From assembly GCA_023265365.1 (NCBI GenBank), contig JAHFTY010000008.1, positions 1 through 46,628 of the forward strand: a stretch of 46,628 nt of DNA, written 5' to 3'. The position numbers and the translations under genes were made by a program. This DNA is from Acidobacteriota bacterium (GTDB lineage: Bacteria > Acidobacteriota > Terriglobia > 20CM-2-55-15). Position 1 is the stretch's first letter; each line of letters begins with the position of its first letter. Shown piece after piece: positions 1 through 9,619 of this stretch. The notes beneath the pieces were generated by a model. The model had not been told where the DNA came from. It saw only the letters and a program-made list of their open reading frames with translations, and made no database searches.

Positions 1-216
1 ATCCAAGTTCCGGGAGAGCTGTGTTGGGATGATGGAACGCCATTGACCGAAAGCGAGGCCGCTGCCGTTCTTGATCGGATTTGCCGCACGCTCACACAGT
101 ACAAGAGGCGGCCATGCCGTAACGTGGTTGATGACAAGTTGTATGAACAGATAGCGGCTGCTCAACGGGCAAGGCGAACACGCGGGAGGGATTCGTCACA
201 GGCCGCCAATCAGTAA
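1..216 (+). CDS. Hypothetical protein, C-terminal fragment (5' end outside window)
   Basis: Open in frame 1 from base 1 to TAA at 214-216: IQVPGELCWDDGTPLTESEAAAVLDRICRTLTQYKRRPCRNVVDDKLYEQIAAAQRARR...; next ORF starts 4 nt downstream. Confidence 0.55.
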   Translation: MQVPGELCWDDGTPLTESEAAAVLDRICRTLTQYKRRPCRNVVDDKLYEQIAAAQRARRTRGRDSSQAANQ

Positions 217-220
217 CCCA

Positions 221-624
221 GTGAGCGTCAGCAAGACTGAGCCAGATCGGTTAAATGAAATGAACTTGGATAAGACCATTACGGCCGTGCTTGCCTTACC
301 GCACTCAGTTTGTTCTTCAGAGGATAAGTCTCTGCGTACCCTTTTGGAGGAGAGCGGTTACTTTGATTGTCATGAAAAGGTTTCAGAGGAACGCATTAGA
401 CGATCGATCGCCAGAGATCCGAACCTGATTCGTGAGTGGATGGAATTCTCGGAGAATAAGCGCAGCAACGAGGGATGGTATTTGAGAATGAGCAGGAACG
501 GCGGTTTCATAGTGGTTACATGTCGTCAAAACTTGCGGTTGTTGATTCGACAGAATACTCAAGCTCACTGGACGCCGTCGCATCCTTCGTCAAGCGGGAA
601 ATTGAGGCGATCAGAAATGGATAA
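221..624 (+). pseudogene. Small hypothetical protein with an apparent -1 nt frameshift near 512-517
   Basis: Frame 2 reads ...REWMEFSENKRSNEGWYLRMSRNGGFIV; frame 1 continues as GYMSSKLAVVDSTEYSSSLDAVASFVKREIEAIRNG* (stop 622-624). Restoring one G at atagtg(g)gttac joins them. Confidence 0.5.
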
Positions 625-673
625 ACGACTTGCCCCTTGTTCTCAACAAGGTCGCGAATCGAAGGTACTGACA

Positions 674-1021
674 ATGACAAGGGTTCTATTGACGCTTGTT
701 GACCCATGGGATTTCGTCTCATCTGTGGGTGCCGGGCCGTATCGTGGAACAATTCGGAAGGTCGGTTCAGATAAACGGAGTCGACCGGCAATCCTTCTGG
801 AACTTGATTTCCCTCTTGAGATTTCCCGTGGGAGCTACCGATATTTTGTCGCTACCGCTCGTCATGACCGGAGCGATCTCGGGAATCTTCAAGCCGGAAC
901 AACGGTCGGGGTCAATGTCCTCCACTTGCCGGAAAACCGCCTAAACGACCCGGATCTTTTTGAGATGGCGTGGTGGCGTGGTGGACCCGGCGTCCTGATT
1001 GCAGACCTTCACGTTGAATAA
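674..1021 (+). CDS. Hypothetical protein
   Basis: ATG at 674 gives MTRVLLTLVDPWDFVSSVGAGPYRGTIRKVGSDKRSRPAILLELDFP...; same frame as the 221 ORF but probably a separate gene. Confidence 0.5.
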   Translation: MTRVLLTLVDPWDFVSSVGAGPYRGTIRKVGSDKRSRPAILLELDFPLEISRGSYRYFVATARHDRSDLGNLQAGTTVGVNVLHLPENRLNDPDLFEMAWWRGGPGVLIADLHVE

Positions 1022-1070
1022 TCTCCAACCCAAAACTCGATGATCTGTCGGGTCGGATGAGTACGGACCA

Positions 1071-2183
1071 TTACTGTTTAAGCATGAAATTCCGGAATCT
1101 TTCGAGGGCGCTTCGGAGCGTCTTTTCCGAAGCGGCGAAGCAGAGGCGCATGTAGCCTTCGCCTGACGGTCCGAACGCGACGCCGGGCGCCATGGCGACG
1201 CCGCCTTCGGTGACCAGGCGCCGGGCCAGGGTTGCCGAATCCTTCAGGCCTTCAATCTGAGGGAACGCGTAGAAGGCGCCTTCGGGATCGGGCAGCGACA
1301 CGCCCGGAATTTCCGCAAGCTCCTTCATGACAAGAGCGCGGCCCTTTGCGTAATCGGCGCGCAACTGGGCCACGTACGGTTCGCCGTCCCGCAGTGCGAC
1401 AATCGTCGCCTGTTGAGTCATGGTCGCCGGATTCGACGTGACGAACTCCGCGGCTTTCGTCATCAGCCCGATCAGCCGTTCGTTTCCGATCGACCATCCC
1501 AGGCGCCAGCCCGTCATGTTGTAGGCTTTCGACAATCCATTCACCACGAGCACATGTTCCAGTTCCGGATCGAACCTCGCAATCGACGGCGCGACATTCT
1601 GCTCGAAGCAGAGCCGCTCGTAGATCTCGTCGCTCAGGATCACGAGGCCGTGCTTTCTGGCGAGTTCGACGAGGGCCTTTTGTTCATCGGCGCGGATGAC
1701 CCAGCCCGTCGGATTCGAGGGACTGTTCAGGATCAGCATCCGCGTGTTCCTGTCGATCGCCGCGCGCACCCGGTCCAGATCCAGGCGGAACCGGTGGCCG
1801 TCCCTCACCAGCGAGACCAGCCGCGCCTCGGCGCCGCACATCTCCACGCAGGTTGCGAAAATGGCATATGTGGGCGAGATCACAATGGCGTTGTCCCCCG
1901 GACCGACGCACGTCCGAACGCCGACGAAGATGCCGGCAGATGCGCCGACCGTGCCCAGAACGTTCGGGACATCCGCACGAACGCCCTGAAGCTCATGGAA
2001 TTTTGAAGCGATCGCTTCCCGAAAGTCCCGGCTGCCGGCGGTATGCGTATAGCCGGTGTGTCCTGCGAGCGTTGCGTCGTAAGCCGCCCGGCAGATGAAT
2101 TCCGGGGTTGGCTGATCCGACTCTCCGTAGCAGATCTTCACGACATCGGGAAGAGTCTCCGCGAGCGCGGAGATCGAGATCAT
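1071..2183 (-). CDS. Pyridoxal-phosphate-dependent aminotransferase (AspC-like, class I/II)
   Basis: 384-aa ORF; PLP Lys context NGLSKAYNMTGWRLGW, NSPSNPTGWV and DEIYERLCFE motifs. Start probably internal Met (MISISALAETLPDV). Confidence 0.88.
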   Translation of the reverse strand: MISISALAETLPDVVKICYGESDQPTPEFICRAAYDATLAGHTGYTHTAGSRDFREAIASKFHELQGVRADVPNVLGTVGASAGIFVGVRTCVGPGDNAIVISPTYAIFATCVEMCGAEARLVSLVRDGHRFRLDLDRVRAAIDRNTRMLILNSPSNPTGWVIRADEQKALVELARKHGLVILSDEIYERLCFEQNVAPSIARFDPELEHVLVVNGLSKAYNMTGWRLGWSIGNERLIGLMTKAAEFVTSNPATMTQQATIVALRDGEPYVAQLRADYAKGRALVMKELAEIPGVSLPDPEGAFYAFPQIEGLKDSATLARRLVTEGGVAMAPGVAFGPSGEGYMRLCFAASEKTLRSALERFRNFMLKQ

Positions 2184-2260
2184 CGGCGACTCTTTGACTT
2201 GAAGGACTTCAGGTCTGCATTGCATAGGGCGGATGTGATGTTCCGTGGGCTTTAATCCAA

Positions 2261-2304
2261 CGGACTACAGCGCCTGGTTCCGCAGAACCGGATTCTGTAG
2301 TCCG
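2261..2304. terminator. Two-level inverted repeat, possible terminator or REP-like palindrome
   Basis: cggactacag (2261-2270) / ctgtagtccg (2295-2304) with inner stem ggttc-cgca-gaacc (2276-2289), between the sulfite oxidase-like stop and the aminotransferase start. Confidence 0.45.
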
Positions 2305-2314
2305 GAGGTTTTGG

Positions 2315-3481
2315 TTACGAGGCGATCATGACCTTTCGAGGATGCTGCGAATTGTCTTCCAGGAAGGATTTCTTGGTTTCCAGGTCTTTTTCCGTCGGCT
2401 GCACGGCGCCATTGGCGTCGGTGACTTTTGAAACCAGCGTGTGTTCTCCCGGAGTGGCGCCGTTCCAGATGTAGGTGTAGAACTTCCACGAGTACTTCCC
2501 CGTCGTGGATGCATCCGCCGTTGCCGGCTGCCATGTACCGTCATCCACTTTCAATTCCACCGATTTGATCGGCGTTCCGTCATTCAGCACCACGACCAGC
2601 ACCTTGTGGCGGCTTCCCTCTTTCGTCACGCGCGCGACAAACGACTTCAGGTTCATGTGCGTCACGGAGGTTTCCTTCCACTTCATTTCGCCGTCGATCA
2701 TCTCGCCCTTCAGTGTGCGATACCAGCGCGCCTGGAATTTGCCGAGATACTGATCTTCCTGAACGTGGATCTGCGAAAGCCATTTCACGTTCGCGACTCC
2801 GTACCAGCCCGGCACGATGAGACGCAACGGGAAGCCCTGATGCTTCGTGAGCGGTTCGCCGTTCAACGCCCATGCCAGAAAGGGTTCCGCGGACATCGCC
2901 TTTTCGCGATTCAGGCTTCGTCCGAACTGCTGGTCGAGCGTGAATTTCTGCGTGCGCCACTCAATCTCTTCCTGGCCGTGATCCGCGCCGAAGAAAACGA
3001 ACTCGCGCGCCGGCGCCTGGACTCCCGCCGAATCGAGAACCGACTTCAGCGAAACGCCCGTCCAACGGCCATTGCCGATGAGGCCCTGCACGGGCCGCCG
3101 GTTGCCGGAACATTCGAAGCCCGCGATCAGCTCGGCGCTCGCCATTTTTTTCAGATCGTCGAGCGACAACGATTTCGGCCGATCGACGAAGCCGGTCACT
3201 TTCAGTCGAAACGCCACCGGATCCACATCGGGATGACCGTAATGCTGGGTGGTGAAGAACTGATCCTTCGGGGTGAACGTGCCGTTGATCTTTCGCGTCT
3301 CGACCAGGCGCCGGTCCACGGCGGGGTTCGGGTTGAAATTATCGGGGAACTCCGTGAAGGGAACCACCGTCTCGCCCTGTGCGAGAGCTGGAATCGCCCA
3401 CTCCGGAATGCCCAGTAAACTCAGTCCGGCCAGCGCGAGACTTCCCTTCAGGATTTCACGTCGAGTGTTCTTTTGAGTCAT
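2315..3481 (-). CDS. Sulfite oxidase-like molybdopterin-dependent oxidoreductase, Tat-type signal
   Basis: MTQKNTRREILKGSLALAGLSLLGIPEW signal; FECSGNRRPVQG (MoCo Cys), GVSLKSVLDSAGV, PGWYGVANVKWLSQIHV motifs. The upstream 42 aa in the ORF call look non-coding. Confidence 0.85.
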   Translation of the reverse strand: MTQKNTRREILKGSLALAGLSLLGIPEWAIPALAQGETVVPFTEFPDNFNPNPAVDRRLVETRKINGTFTPKDQFFTTQHYGHPDVDPVAFRLKVTGFVDRPKSLSLDDLKKMASAELIAGFECSGNRRPVQGLIGNGRWTGVSLKSVLDSAGVQAPAREFVFFGADHGQEEIEWRTQKFTLDQQFGRSLNREKAMSAEPFLAWALNGEPLTKHQGFPLRLIVPGWYGVANVKWLSQIHVQEDQYLGKFQARWYRTLKGEMIDGEMKWKETSVTHMNLKSFVARVTKEGSRHKVLVVVLNDGTPIKSVELKVDDGTWQPATADASTTGKYSWKFYTYIWNGATPGEHTLVSKVTDANGAVQPTEKDLETKKSFLEDNSQHPRKVMIAS

Positions 3482-3575
3482 GTTCGGCTCCTTTGCTCGC
3501 GACATCTTACAATTTCTTGCTAACCTCGCCCAACCTTTCCGGTAATAACAGTGTCCTTTCCCCTTGGAGGTGGCG

Positions 3576-4657
3576 ATGCTGCAGGACTTGAAATATGCAA
3601 TCCGCATGTTGTTTCAGACGAAAGGCCGGACTGCTGTGGTTCTGGTGTCACTCGCGCTGGGGATCGGCGCGAATACCGCGCTTTTCTGCGGCGTCAATGG
3701 AATGTTGTTGCGGACGGTCGCGGTAACAAATCCGGAGTCCCTGGTTCGGCTGAGGTGGGCGCGTCGTCTATGAGGGAAAGGCGGAAATCGCAACTTCGCT
3801 CATCGTGTCCGGCAACTATTTCCAGGTTCTCCAGGTTCCGGCGCTGATCGGACGGACGCTGAGTCCCGATGATGACAACGATGCCGCGCCTCCCGTCGCC
3901 GTAATCAGCCATGGTTACTGGGAAGAACTGGACATCGTTCATCGCCTCGATTACTCCGGAACAGCGCTGGTTGTCGAGAAACCGGAACAGGACGGCCCTT
4001 CCTCATCTCGAGGTGGACTCCGCGGCCCGGGGCATCTATGACGTCGGACCGGACACGCGCAAGTCCGCGATGATCCTCAGCGTGGTCGTCGGTCCGGTGC
4101 TGGTGATCGTCTGCCTGAACGTCGCCAATCTTCTGCTGTCGCGAGCCGCGGCACGCCACAGGGAGACCTCGGTCCGGTTGTCGATGGGGGCGACGCGCTT
4201 CCGTCTGGTCCGGCAGCTACTGACCGAAAGCCTGCTGCTGGCGTTTGCCGACGGAATACTGGGCATCCTCGTCGGTTACTGGAGCCGGCAGCTCCTTCCC
4301 TTTGGACGGCAGGCGCCACTGGACTGGCACGTCTGTGCATTCACGGCCTTCCTTTGTCTTGTGACCGGAGTCGCGTTCGGTCTTTTTCCTGCTCTCCGCA
4401 CAACCCGCGCGAACGTAACGGCGTCCATGAAGGAGAACAGCCGAAGCGTCGTACGATCGCGCACGTTCCTGAGCAAGGCGCTGCTGGCGGTTCAGGTCGC
4501 CATTTCGATCGTCGTATTGATTGGCGCGGGTTTGTTTTTACGGACGCTGCGGAATCTGCGCAGCGTGGAAGTCGGATTCAACACGCAGAACCTGGTGATT
4601 TTCGGCGTGAATCCCAGGCTGAACGGTTACGACGCCGTGCGCATGGGCGGTCTCTAG
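3576..4657 (+). pseudogene. Remnant of an ADOP-type MacB/FtsX ABC transporter permease
   Basis: Pieces in different frames: MLQDLKYAIRMLFQTKGRTAVVLVSLALGIGANTALF..., [25 protein letters not shown]...VISHGYWEE, then VVGPVLVIVCLNVANLLLSRAAARHRETSVRLSMGATRFRLVRQLLTESLLLA...; C-terminal half absent. Confidence 0.8.
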
Positions 4658-4674
4658 CTAGCTAGGATCAGACC

Positions 4675-4988
4675 GGCTTTGCACAAAAAGTCGCAGGAGG
4701 AAGAAATTTCCCCGCCTTGGCCAATGCGGGGTGCCGCCGAGCGGCGGGGCGGTACGTTCAACAGTCGATTCTTGAACAACACCACCCCGGCGCTTCGCGC
4801 CACTCCTCGTTGAGGAGGGGAAAACGCTTTTCCTCGATTTCGCTTATTGGGACTCCGATCCAGACGAAGTTCGCCGATAAGGGCGTTCTCGGAAAACCCT
4901 TTTCCGATTTCGCTTCATTGGGACAGCAGTGCCTCAACGAGGAGACATCTGAGTTGTTTTCTCGTCCTGCGACTTTTTGTGCAAAGCC
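4675..4988. repeat. Composite palindromic MITE-like element copy R1 (inverse orientation)
   Basis: 24-bp terminal inverted repeat ggctttgcacaaaaagtcgcagga at 4675 and its complement ending 4988; internal ccccgccttggcc.., accaccccggcgcttcgcgcc and ctcctcgttgaggag modules. Confidence 0.85.
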
Positions 4989-5192
4989 TCGCGAGGCAGC
5001 GGAAACATTGGGAAACCTCGGCGTGCTCGAACTCCACGCCAAACACGATGACCGGCCGAACATCCCGGGTTGGCGACTTTACAGCGGCCGCATTCCGCAA
5101 GTGGGGACGAGCCATGCGGAAAAAGCTAAACTACTAACGCATCAAGCAACAGTTCGAGTCTCAACAAAACCTTTTCCGGGGAGCAAAGCAGC

Positions 5193-5651
5193 ATGAAGAA
5201 CACACCCAAAGGATGGCCAAGAGTCAGTCCGGCGATCTTCTACGACGATGCGGCGGGCGCGATCGACTGGTTGTGCCGCGCCTTCGGCTTCGAGGTCCGC
5301 ATCAAGGTCGCGGGCGACAAAGGACGCATCGAACACTCCGAACTCGTCATCGGCGATGGCGTGGTCATGGTCGCGTCCAGCAACACGGATGCGCAGCCGC
5401 GGCTGCCGTTCAAAGCGCACTACAAGAGTCCCAGATCGCTCGGCGGCGCGACTACGCAGTCGCTGATGGTCTACATCGACGATGCCGAAGCACATTTCGC
5501 GCGCGCCAAAGCGGCAGGCGCCGGGATTTTCATGGAACCTTCGGTGCATGACTACGGCGACGACTACTGGGCGGACCGGAGCTATGGAGCCATCGATATT
5601 GAAGGCCACCATTGGTGGTTCACCGAGCGGATTCGCGATCCCAAGAGCTGA
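5193..5651 (+). CDS. VOC family (glyoxalase/bleomycin-resistance fold) protein
   Basis: PAIFYDDAAGAIDWLCRAFGFEVRIKV...DKGRIEHSELVIGDGVVMV...YGDDYWADRSYGAIDIEGHHWWFTERI. Confidence 0.85.
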   Translation: MKNTPKGWPRVSPAIFYDDAAGAIDWLCRAFGFEVRIKVAGDKGRIEHSELVIGDGVVMVASSNTDAQPRLPFKAHYKSPRSLGGATTQSLMVYIDDAEAHFARAKAAGAGIFMEPSVHDYGDDYWADRSYGAIDIEGHHWWFTERIRDPKS

Positions 5652-5691
5652 TGGCGGCGCCAAATCTCGACTCCACATCTGAATGCCCGGG

Positions 5692-6291
5692 CTAACTCAC
5701 GACGGCGCCTGCCGGAACGCCCGGCGTTGGTTTCTTCCGCAAGATCGCCGCGGACATGACCGTCATGATCAAACCAACCGGAAACGGTTCGACAAACGTA
5801 ATAGCCGCGTTGAAAAGCGGGTTCTGGTAGAGCCGCTTGAAATTATTCATCCGCACCACCTCGGCCTGCACCGTTTCCGGACTTGCGCCCGAAGCCTTCA
5901 ATCTGTCGATACTCACCGCGACGTACTGGTCCATGAACCCGGCCATGAAATGCATCTTGAAATACAGGATCTCCCAGGTCGCCACGTAGCAGAGACATGA
6001 AATCACCGTGATCAGAATGCCGACCGAGAATGCCCGCCCGAAGGTGATGGTTCCTCCCGCGACATTGTCCCGATAGGAACGGATCCCAAAAAACACGAAC
6101 AGGAACGACACCACGATCGCGGTGTATCCGACTAACTCGCCTTTGTCTCCAATCCGGTCGATAAATGGGATCGTGACGAGCATCATCGCCGTCGAGATCG
6201 CGCCCGACATCAGTCCGAATTTAACGATTGTCTTCCTCACCTGGCTGTCCTCCGCGGCCAAGATACGAGCCGGCGCGATTCCTGTCGTCAT
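5692..6291 (-). CDS. DUF4199-like membrane protein
   Basis: Hydrophobic 199-aa protein with GIRSYRDNVAGGTITFGRAFSVGILITVISCLCYVATWE; matches the DUF4199 pattern as I recall it. Confidence 0.75.
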   Translation of the reverse strand: MTTGIAPARILAAEDSQVRKTIVKFGLMSGAISTAMMLVTIPFIDRIGDKGELVGYTAIVVSFLFVFFGIRSYRDNVAGGTITFGRAFSVGILITVISCLCYVATWEILYFKMHFMAGFMDQYVAVSIDRLKASGASPETVQAEVVRMNNFKRLYQNPLFNAAITFVEPFPVGLIMTVMSAAILRKKPTPGVPAGAVVS

Positions 6292-6349
6292 CCTTTCGGG
6301 TGATTTTCGAGGCTTTCGCCAAAAATCATCCCTTTGAGTGAGCGCTTGA

Positions 6350-6814
6350 TCAAGGTATCAGGCCAAGATCCTTTCCGATTTGGGCCGCCTGCGTCCGCCG
6401 CTTCGCTCCGAGTTTGTCAAAAAGCCGGCTCGAGTGGGTCTTTACCGTGTTTTCGCTGACGAACAGCTTGCCGGCGATCTCCCGGTTGCTCAGTCCTCCG
6501 GCAATCAGCCCAAGTATTTCGAGTTCGCGAGGTGTGATGCCGAGTTCCTCGCGCTTCGCCTCATTAACGGTAAACGGCCCGGTTGAGGGTACCAGTATCT
6601 CCCGGACCACCACTCGTGCCTCTTTCGTCGTCAGCCTCGACCCGAGCCAGATCCCGAGGCCGGCGAAGACCGTCGCGACCAGGCCGCCATAGATCTCGAG
6701 AGAATGCTCCACCACCAGAAAGCGGTATTCCACGAGTTTAAGGACGGCGATGAGCGACCCGCTCAAAAGTCCATAAATGAGGACGTGTTTCTTCACGTCA
6801 AGAACCGCTCTCAC
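6350..6814 (-). CDS. Membrane-anchored LuxR-type helix-turn-helix regulator
   Basis: Two N-terminal hydrophobic segments then ITPRELEILGLIAGGLSNREIAGKLFVSENTVKTHSSRLFDKLGAKRRTQA. Confidence 0.88.
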   Translation of the reverse strand: MRAVLDVKKHVLIYGLLSGSLIAVLKLVEYRFLVVEHSLEIYGGLVATVFAGLGIWLGSRLTTKEARVVVREILVPSTGPFTVNEAKREELGITPRELEILGLIAGGLSNREIAGKLFVSENTVKTHSSRLFDKLGAKRRTQAAQIGKDLGLIP

Positions 6815-6819
6815 GATTG

Positions 6820-8109
6820 TCAGTGGTCATCCAGATCACCGGTCTTGTCCTTTAGCATCGCCACGCAGACGAGGCTGATCAGGCCTGTGATCGCGAGGTA
6901 GACGGCGATCGAGAGTGACGTCCCATACGTTTTATACAACCACACCGCAACGATTGGCGCCGGGCCGCCCGCCGTCAGAGAAGCGAGTTGATAACCGAGC
7001 GACGCGCCGCTGTAGCGCCGGGATCCCGGGAAACTCTCGGCGATAAACGCGGCCTGCGGCCCGTATTGCAGGTCGTGGAGCGGCAGACCGAGCACGATCG
7101 CGAGAAAGACCAGGCCTGTCTGTCTTGTATCCAGCAGGGCGAAGTAGACGAACGGAAACACCATCATGACCAGGCATCCCGCCATCGTCGTCTTCCGGCG
7201 GCCGATCCGGTCGGAGAGATGGCCGAATAAAGGAATCGTCCCCATCGATATCAGCGACTGGATCATGACGAAGTTCAGCAGGGTGGTCCGATTGAAACCC
7301 AGCACCGTCGTGCCGTAGGTGAGCACGTACAGCGTGAAGATGTAGAACGGCGTCTGCTGCCCGGTACGAAGCAGCGCGGTCAGGATAACTTCCCGCCAGT
7401 TCCGCCGCAGTACCTCCGCCACCGGCATTTTTGCAACGCGGCCTTCCGCTTTGAGCCTGGCGAAAACAGGAGTCTCCAGAATTCCGATTCGAATATAGAG
7501 TCCGATGAAAATCAGGATGAAGCTGAGCAGAAACGGCACGCGCCATCCCCACTCGAGGAACTGGCCGGAAGTCGTCGACGCAGTCATGACGGCGATCGCG
7601 CCGTTCGCCATCACCATTCCCGCGGGAGCGCCGAATTGAGCGAAGCTCGTTGTAAAACCGCGGCGCTTCGCGTCGGTCCATTCGCCGGCGAGCAGCACCG
7701 ATCCGCCCCACTCGCCGCCGACGCCGATTCCCTGCATGACGCGGCCGAGCGTCAGCAGCACGGCGCCCCAGACCCCGATCGTCTCGTAGCCCGGAACAAA
7801 ACCGATTCCCATCGTCGCGGCGCCCATCAACAGGAGAGTCGCGATCAAGGACGCCTTGCGGCCGACCCGGTCGCCATAGTGGCCGAAAATCGCGGCGCCG
7901 ACGGGACGCGCCGCGAACCCGACAAAGTAGGTTGAGAACGAAAGCAGGGTGCCGACGAACGGATCCGACTGCGGAAAAAACTTCTGAGGAAAGACGAGGG
8001 CGGCCGCTATTCCGTAGAGGAAGAAATCGTACCACTCGATCGTGGTTCCCACGGCCGACGCAACCACGGCCCGGACCAGTTGCTGCCGCCGCTTCGTTTC
8101 ATCAAGCAT
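6820..8109 (-). CDS. MFS transporter, metabolite:H+ symporter-like
   Basis: VVASAVGTTIEWYDFFLYGIAAALVFPQKFFP...GAAIFGHYGDRVGRKASLIATLLLMG; twelve hydrophobic segments plausible. Confidence 0.9.
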   Translation of the reverse strand: MLDETKRRQQLVRAVVASAVGTTIEWYDFFLYGIAAALVFPQKFFPQSDPFVGTLLSFSTYFVGFAARPVGAAIFGHYGDRVGRKASLIATLLLMGAATMGIGFVPGYETIGVWGAVLLTLGRVMQGIGVGGEWGGSVLLAGEWTDAKRRGFTTSFAQFGAPAGMVMANGAIAVMTASTTSGQFLEWGWRVPFLLSFILIFIGLYIRIGILETPVFARLKAEGRVAKMPVAEVLRRNWREVILTALLRTGQQTPFYIFTLYVLTYGTTVLGFNRTTLLNFVMIQSLISMGTIPLFGHLSDRIGRRKTTMAGCLVMMVFPFVYFALLDTRQTGLVFLAIVLGLPLHDLQYGPQAAFIAESFPGSRRYSGASLGYQLASLTAGGPAPIVAVWLYKTYGTSLSIAVYLAITGLISLVCVAMLKDKTGDLDDH

Positions 8110-8144
8110 CGGTGATCACCCATGATTCAGACCGCAAAGAATGG

Positions 8145-9500
8145 CTATCGCACGAACTCGAACGCGCTGGTCAGGTCGGCCACCATGGCGTCGCGGGTGG
8201 CGACCGGACGCAGGTTCCATCGGCGTTCGATGAAGGCCATGATGGACGTCGTATCGTACGGAGTGTGGTCCACGTAATTCTTCTTGGCGAACGGCGACAC
8301 GATGATCGCGGGCACACGAACGCCCGGCCCCCAGCGATCCACTTTCGGCGGCGCCACGTGATCCCAGCGTCCGCCGTTGTCGTCATAGGTGATGATGATG
8401 GCGCTTTTCTGCCAGTACGGACTCTTTCGGACCAGATCGACCAACTGGGCCACCTTCTGCTGGCCGCGCATGATCGAGGTGTAGCCGGGATGTTCGTTCT
8501 CTTCCCCAATCAGTTTGATGAAGGAGACGGAAGGCAGCTTTTCGGATTTGAGGTCTTCGTAGAAAACACTCTCGTCCTTCAGAAACTCTTTATTGAACTC
8601 GGTACCCTCGACGTACTTTTCGAAATAAACGAACGGCTGATGATGCACCTGGAAAAGACCGCCCGGCCGGCGCGCCATGGCGTCATCGTAACCGCCGGAG
8701 TAATAGCGCCACGAGATATTGCGCGAGGTGAGCCGGTCGCCGATCGTCGGCAGCGCCTGGGGCGGCACACGCCGGGCCGGATCGGTGGCATCCGCGGTGT
8801 AAGGCATTGAAAACGGATTCGCGTTGTTCACCACGTAGCCGTCGGGCGTGACGATTCCGTCCTTGATGATGGTGCCGTCCTTTTCAACTCGAGCCACCAT
8901 GTCCACCGGCGCATTCGGCCACCTCGGTGTGCATGCGCAGACAAACCACATGTGATTCAGAAACGATCCGCCGAAAGCGGCCATGAAAAAATTGTCCGCA
9001 AGGGTGAACTCCTGGGCGAGTTTTCCTTCAGGGAACTCCCTCGCGTCGTAGTAACTCATCGCCAGTCCTGACGCGTCGCTCCACGCCACGAAGCGGTCCA
9101 TCCTGCCTTTGTTGATTTGAAGCTGCTGTTGATAGAACCGGTGAATCGGATTCCCCGTCGTCTCGTCCGGCTTCACATACTTCGCCAGATCGAACGGCGC
9201 GACCGGCAGATCCGCCGGAAACCGCGGATCGGTCCGTGGCGGCCGGGTTCGGGTGTCGACGGGCTGAGGCAGGGTGGTGTAGGGCTTGCCTGACTTGTCG
9301 GTCTGTTTGACGGTGTTCTTCGCGTTTGCAATTCCGTTTGCCGCCGGAAAGAGACCGTAGAGGCTGTCGAAACTCCAGTTCTCCTGGTAGATGACAATGA
9401 TGTGCTGAATATCGCTCAGAGAAGCCGTCGAACGCTGGGCGGGAATAGCCATCATGACTGCGGGAACAAGAACGGCCAAAGCCAGGGCAATTCGTTTCAT
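8145..9500 (-). CDS. Phospholipase C/acid phosphatase-like phosphoesterase, secreted
   Basis: Signal MKRIALALAVLVPAVMMAIPAQ; IQHIIVIYQENWSFDSLYGLFPAANGIAN; IIITYDDNGGRWDHVAPPKVDRWGPGVRVPAIIVSPFA. The first 101 aa of the ORF call derive partly from repeat R2 and are rejected. Confidence 0.85.
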   Translation of the reverse strand: MKRIALALAVLVPAVMMAIPAQRSTASLSDIQHIIVIYQENWSFDSLYGLFPAANGIANAKNTVKQTDKSGKPYTTLPQPVDTRTRPPRTDPRFPADLPVAPFDLAKYVKPDETTGNPIHRFYQQQLQINKGRMDRFVAWSDASGLAMSYYDAREFPEGKLAQEFTLADNFFMAAFGGSFLNHMWFVCACTPRWPNAPVDMVARVEKDGTIIKDGIVTPDGYVVNNANPFSMPYTADATDPARRVPPQALPTIGDRLTSRNISWRYYSGGYDDAMARRPGGLFQVHHQPFVYFEKYVEGTEFNKEFLKDESVFYEDLKSEKLPSVSFIKLIGEENEHPGYTSIMRGQQKVAQLVDLVRKSPYWQKSAIIITYDDNGGRWDHVAPPKVDRWGPGVRVPAIIVSPFAKKNYVDHTPYDTTSIMAFIERRWNLRPVATRDAMVADLTSAFEFVR

Positions 9501-9619
9501 GGGTTCATATGGTATCGCGGCACTCCTCCGGAGCAGAATTGCGATTTCACTGACCCATGGCAGCCCGTGGCAGAAGACGCCTCGGCGCCCATTTTCGGTG
9601 GGGTCAGACCGCGAATGAC

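Noticed and set aside
4717-5196. 159-aa ORF after the permease remnant
   Set aside because: Most of it is the R1 repeat; composition (ASRHSSLRRGKRFSS) is repeat-derived.
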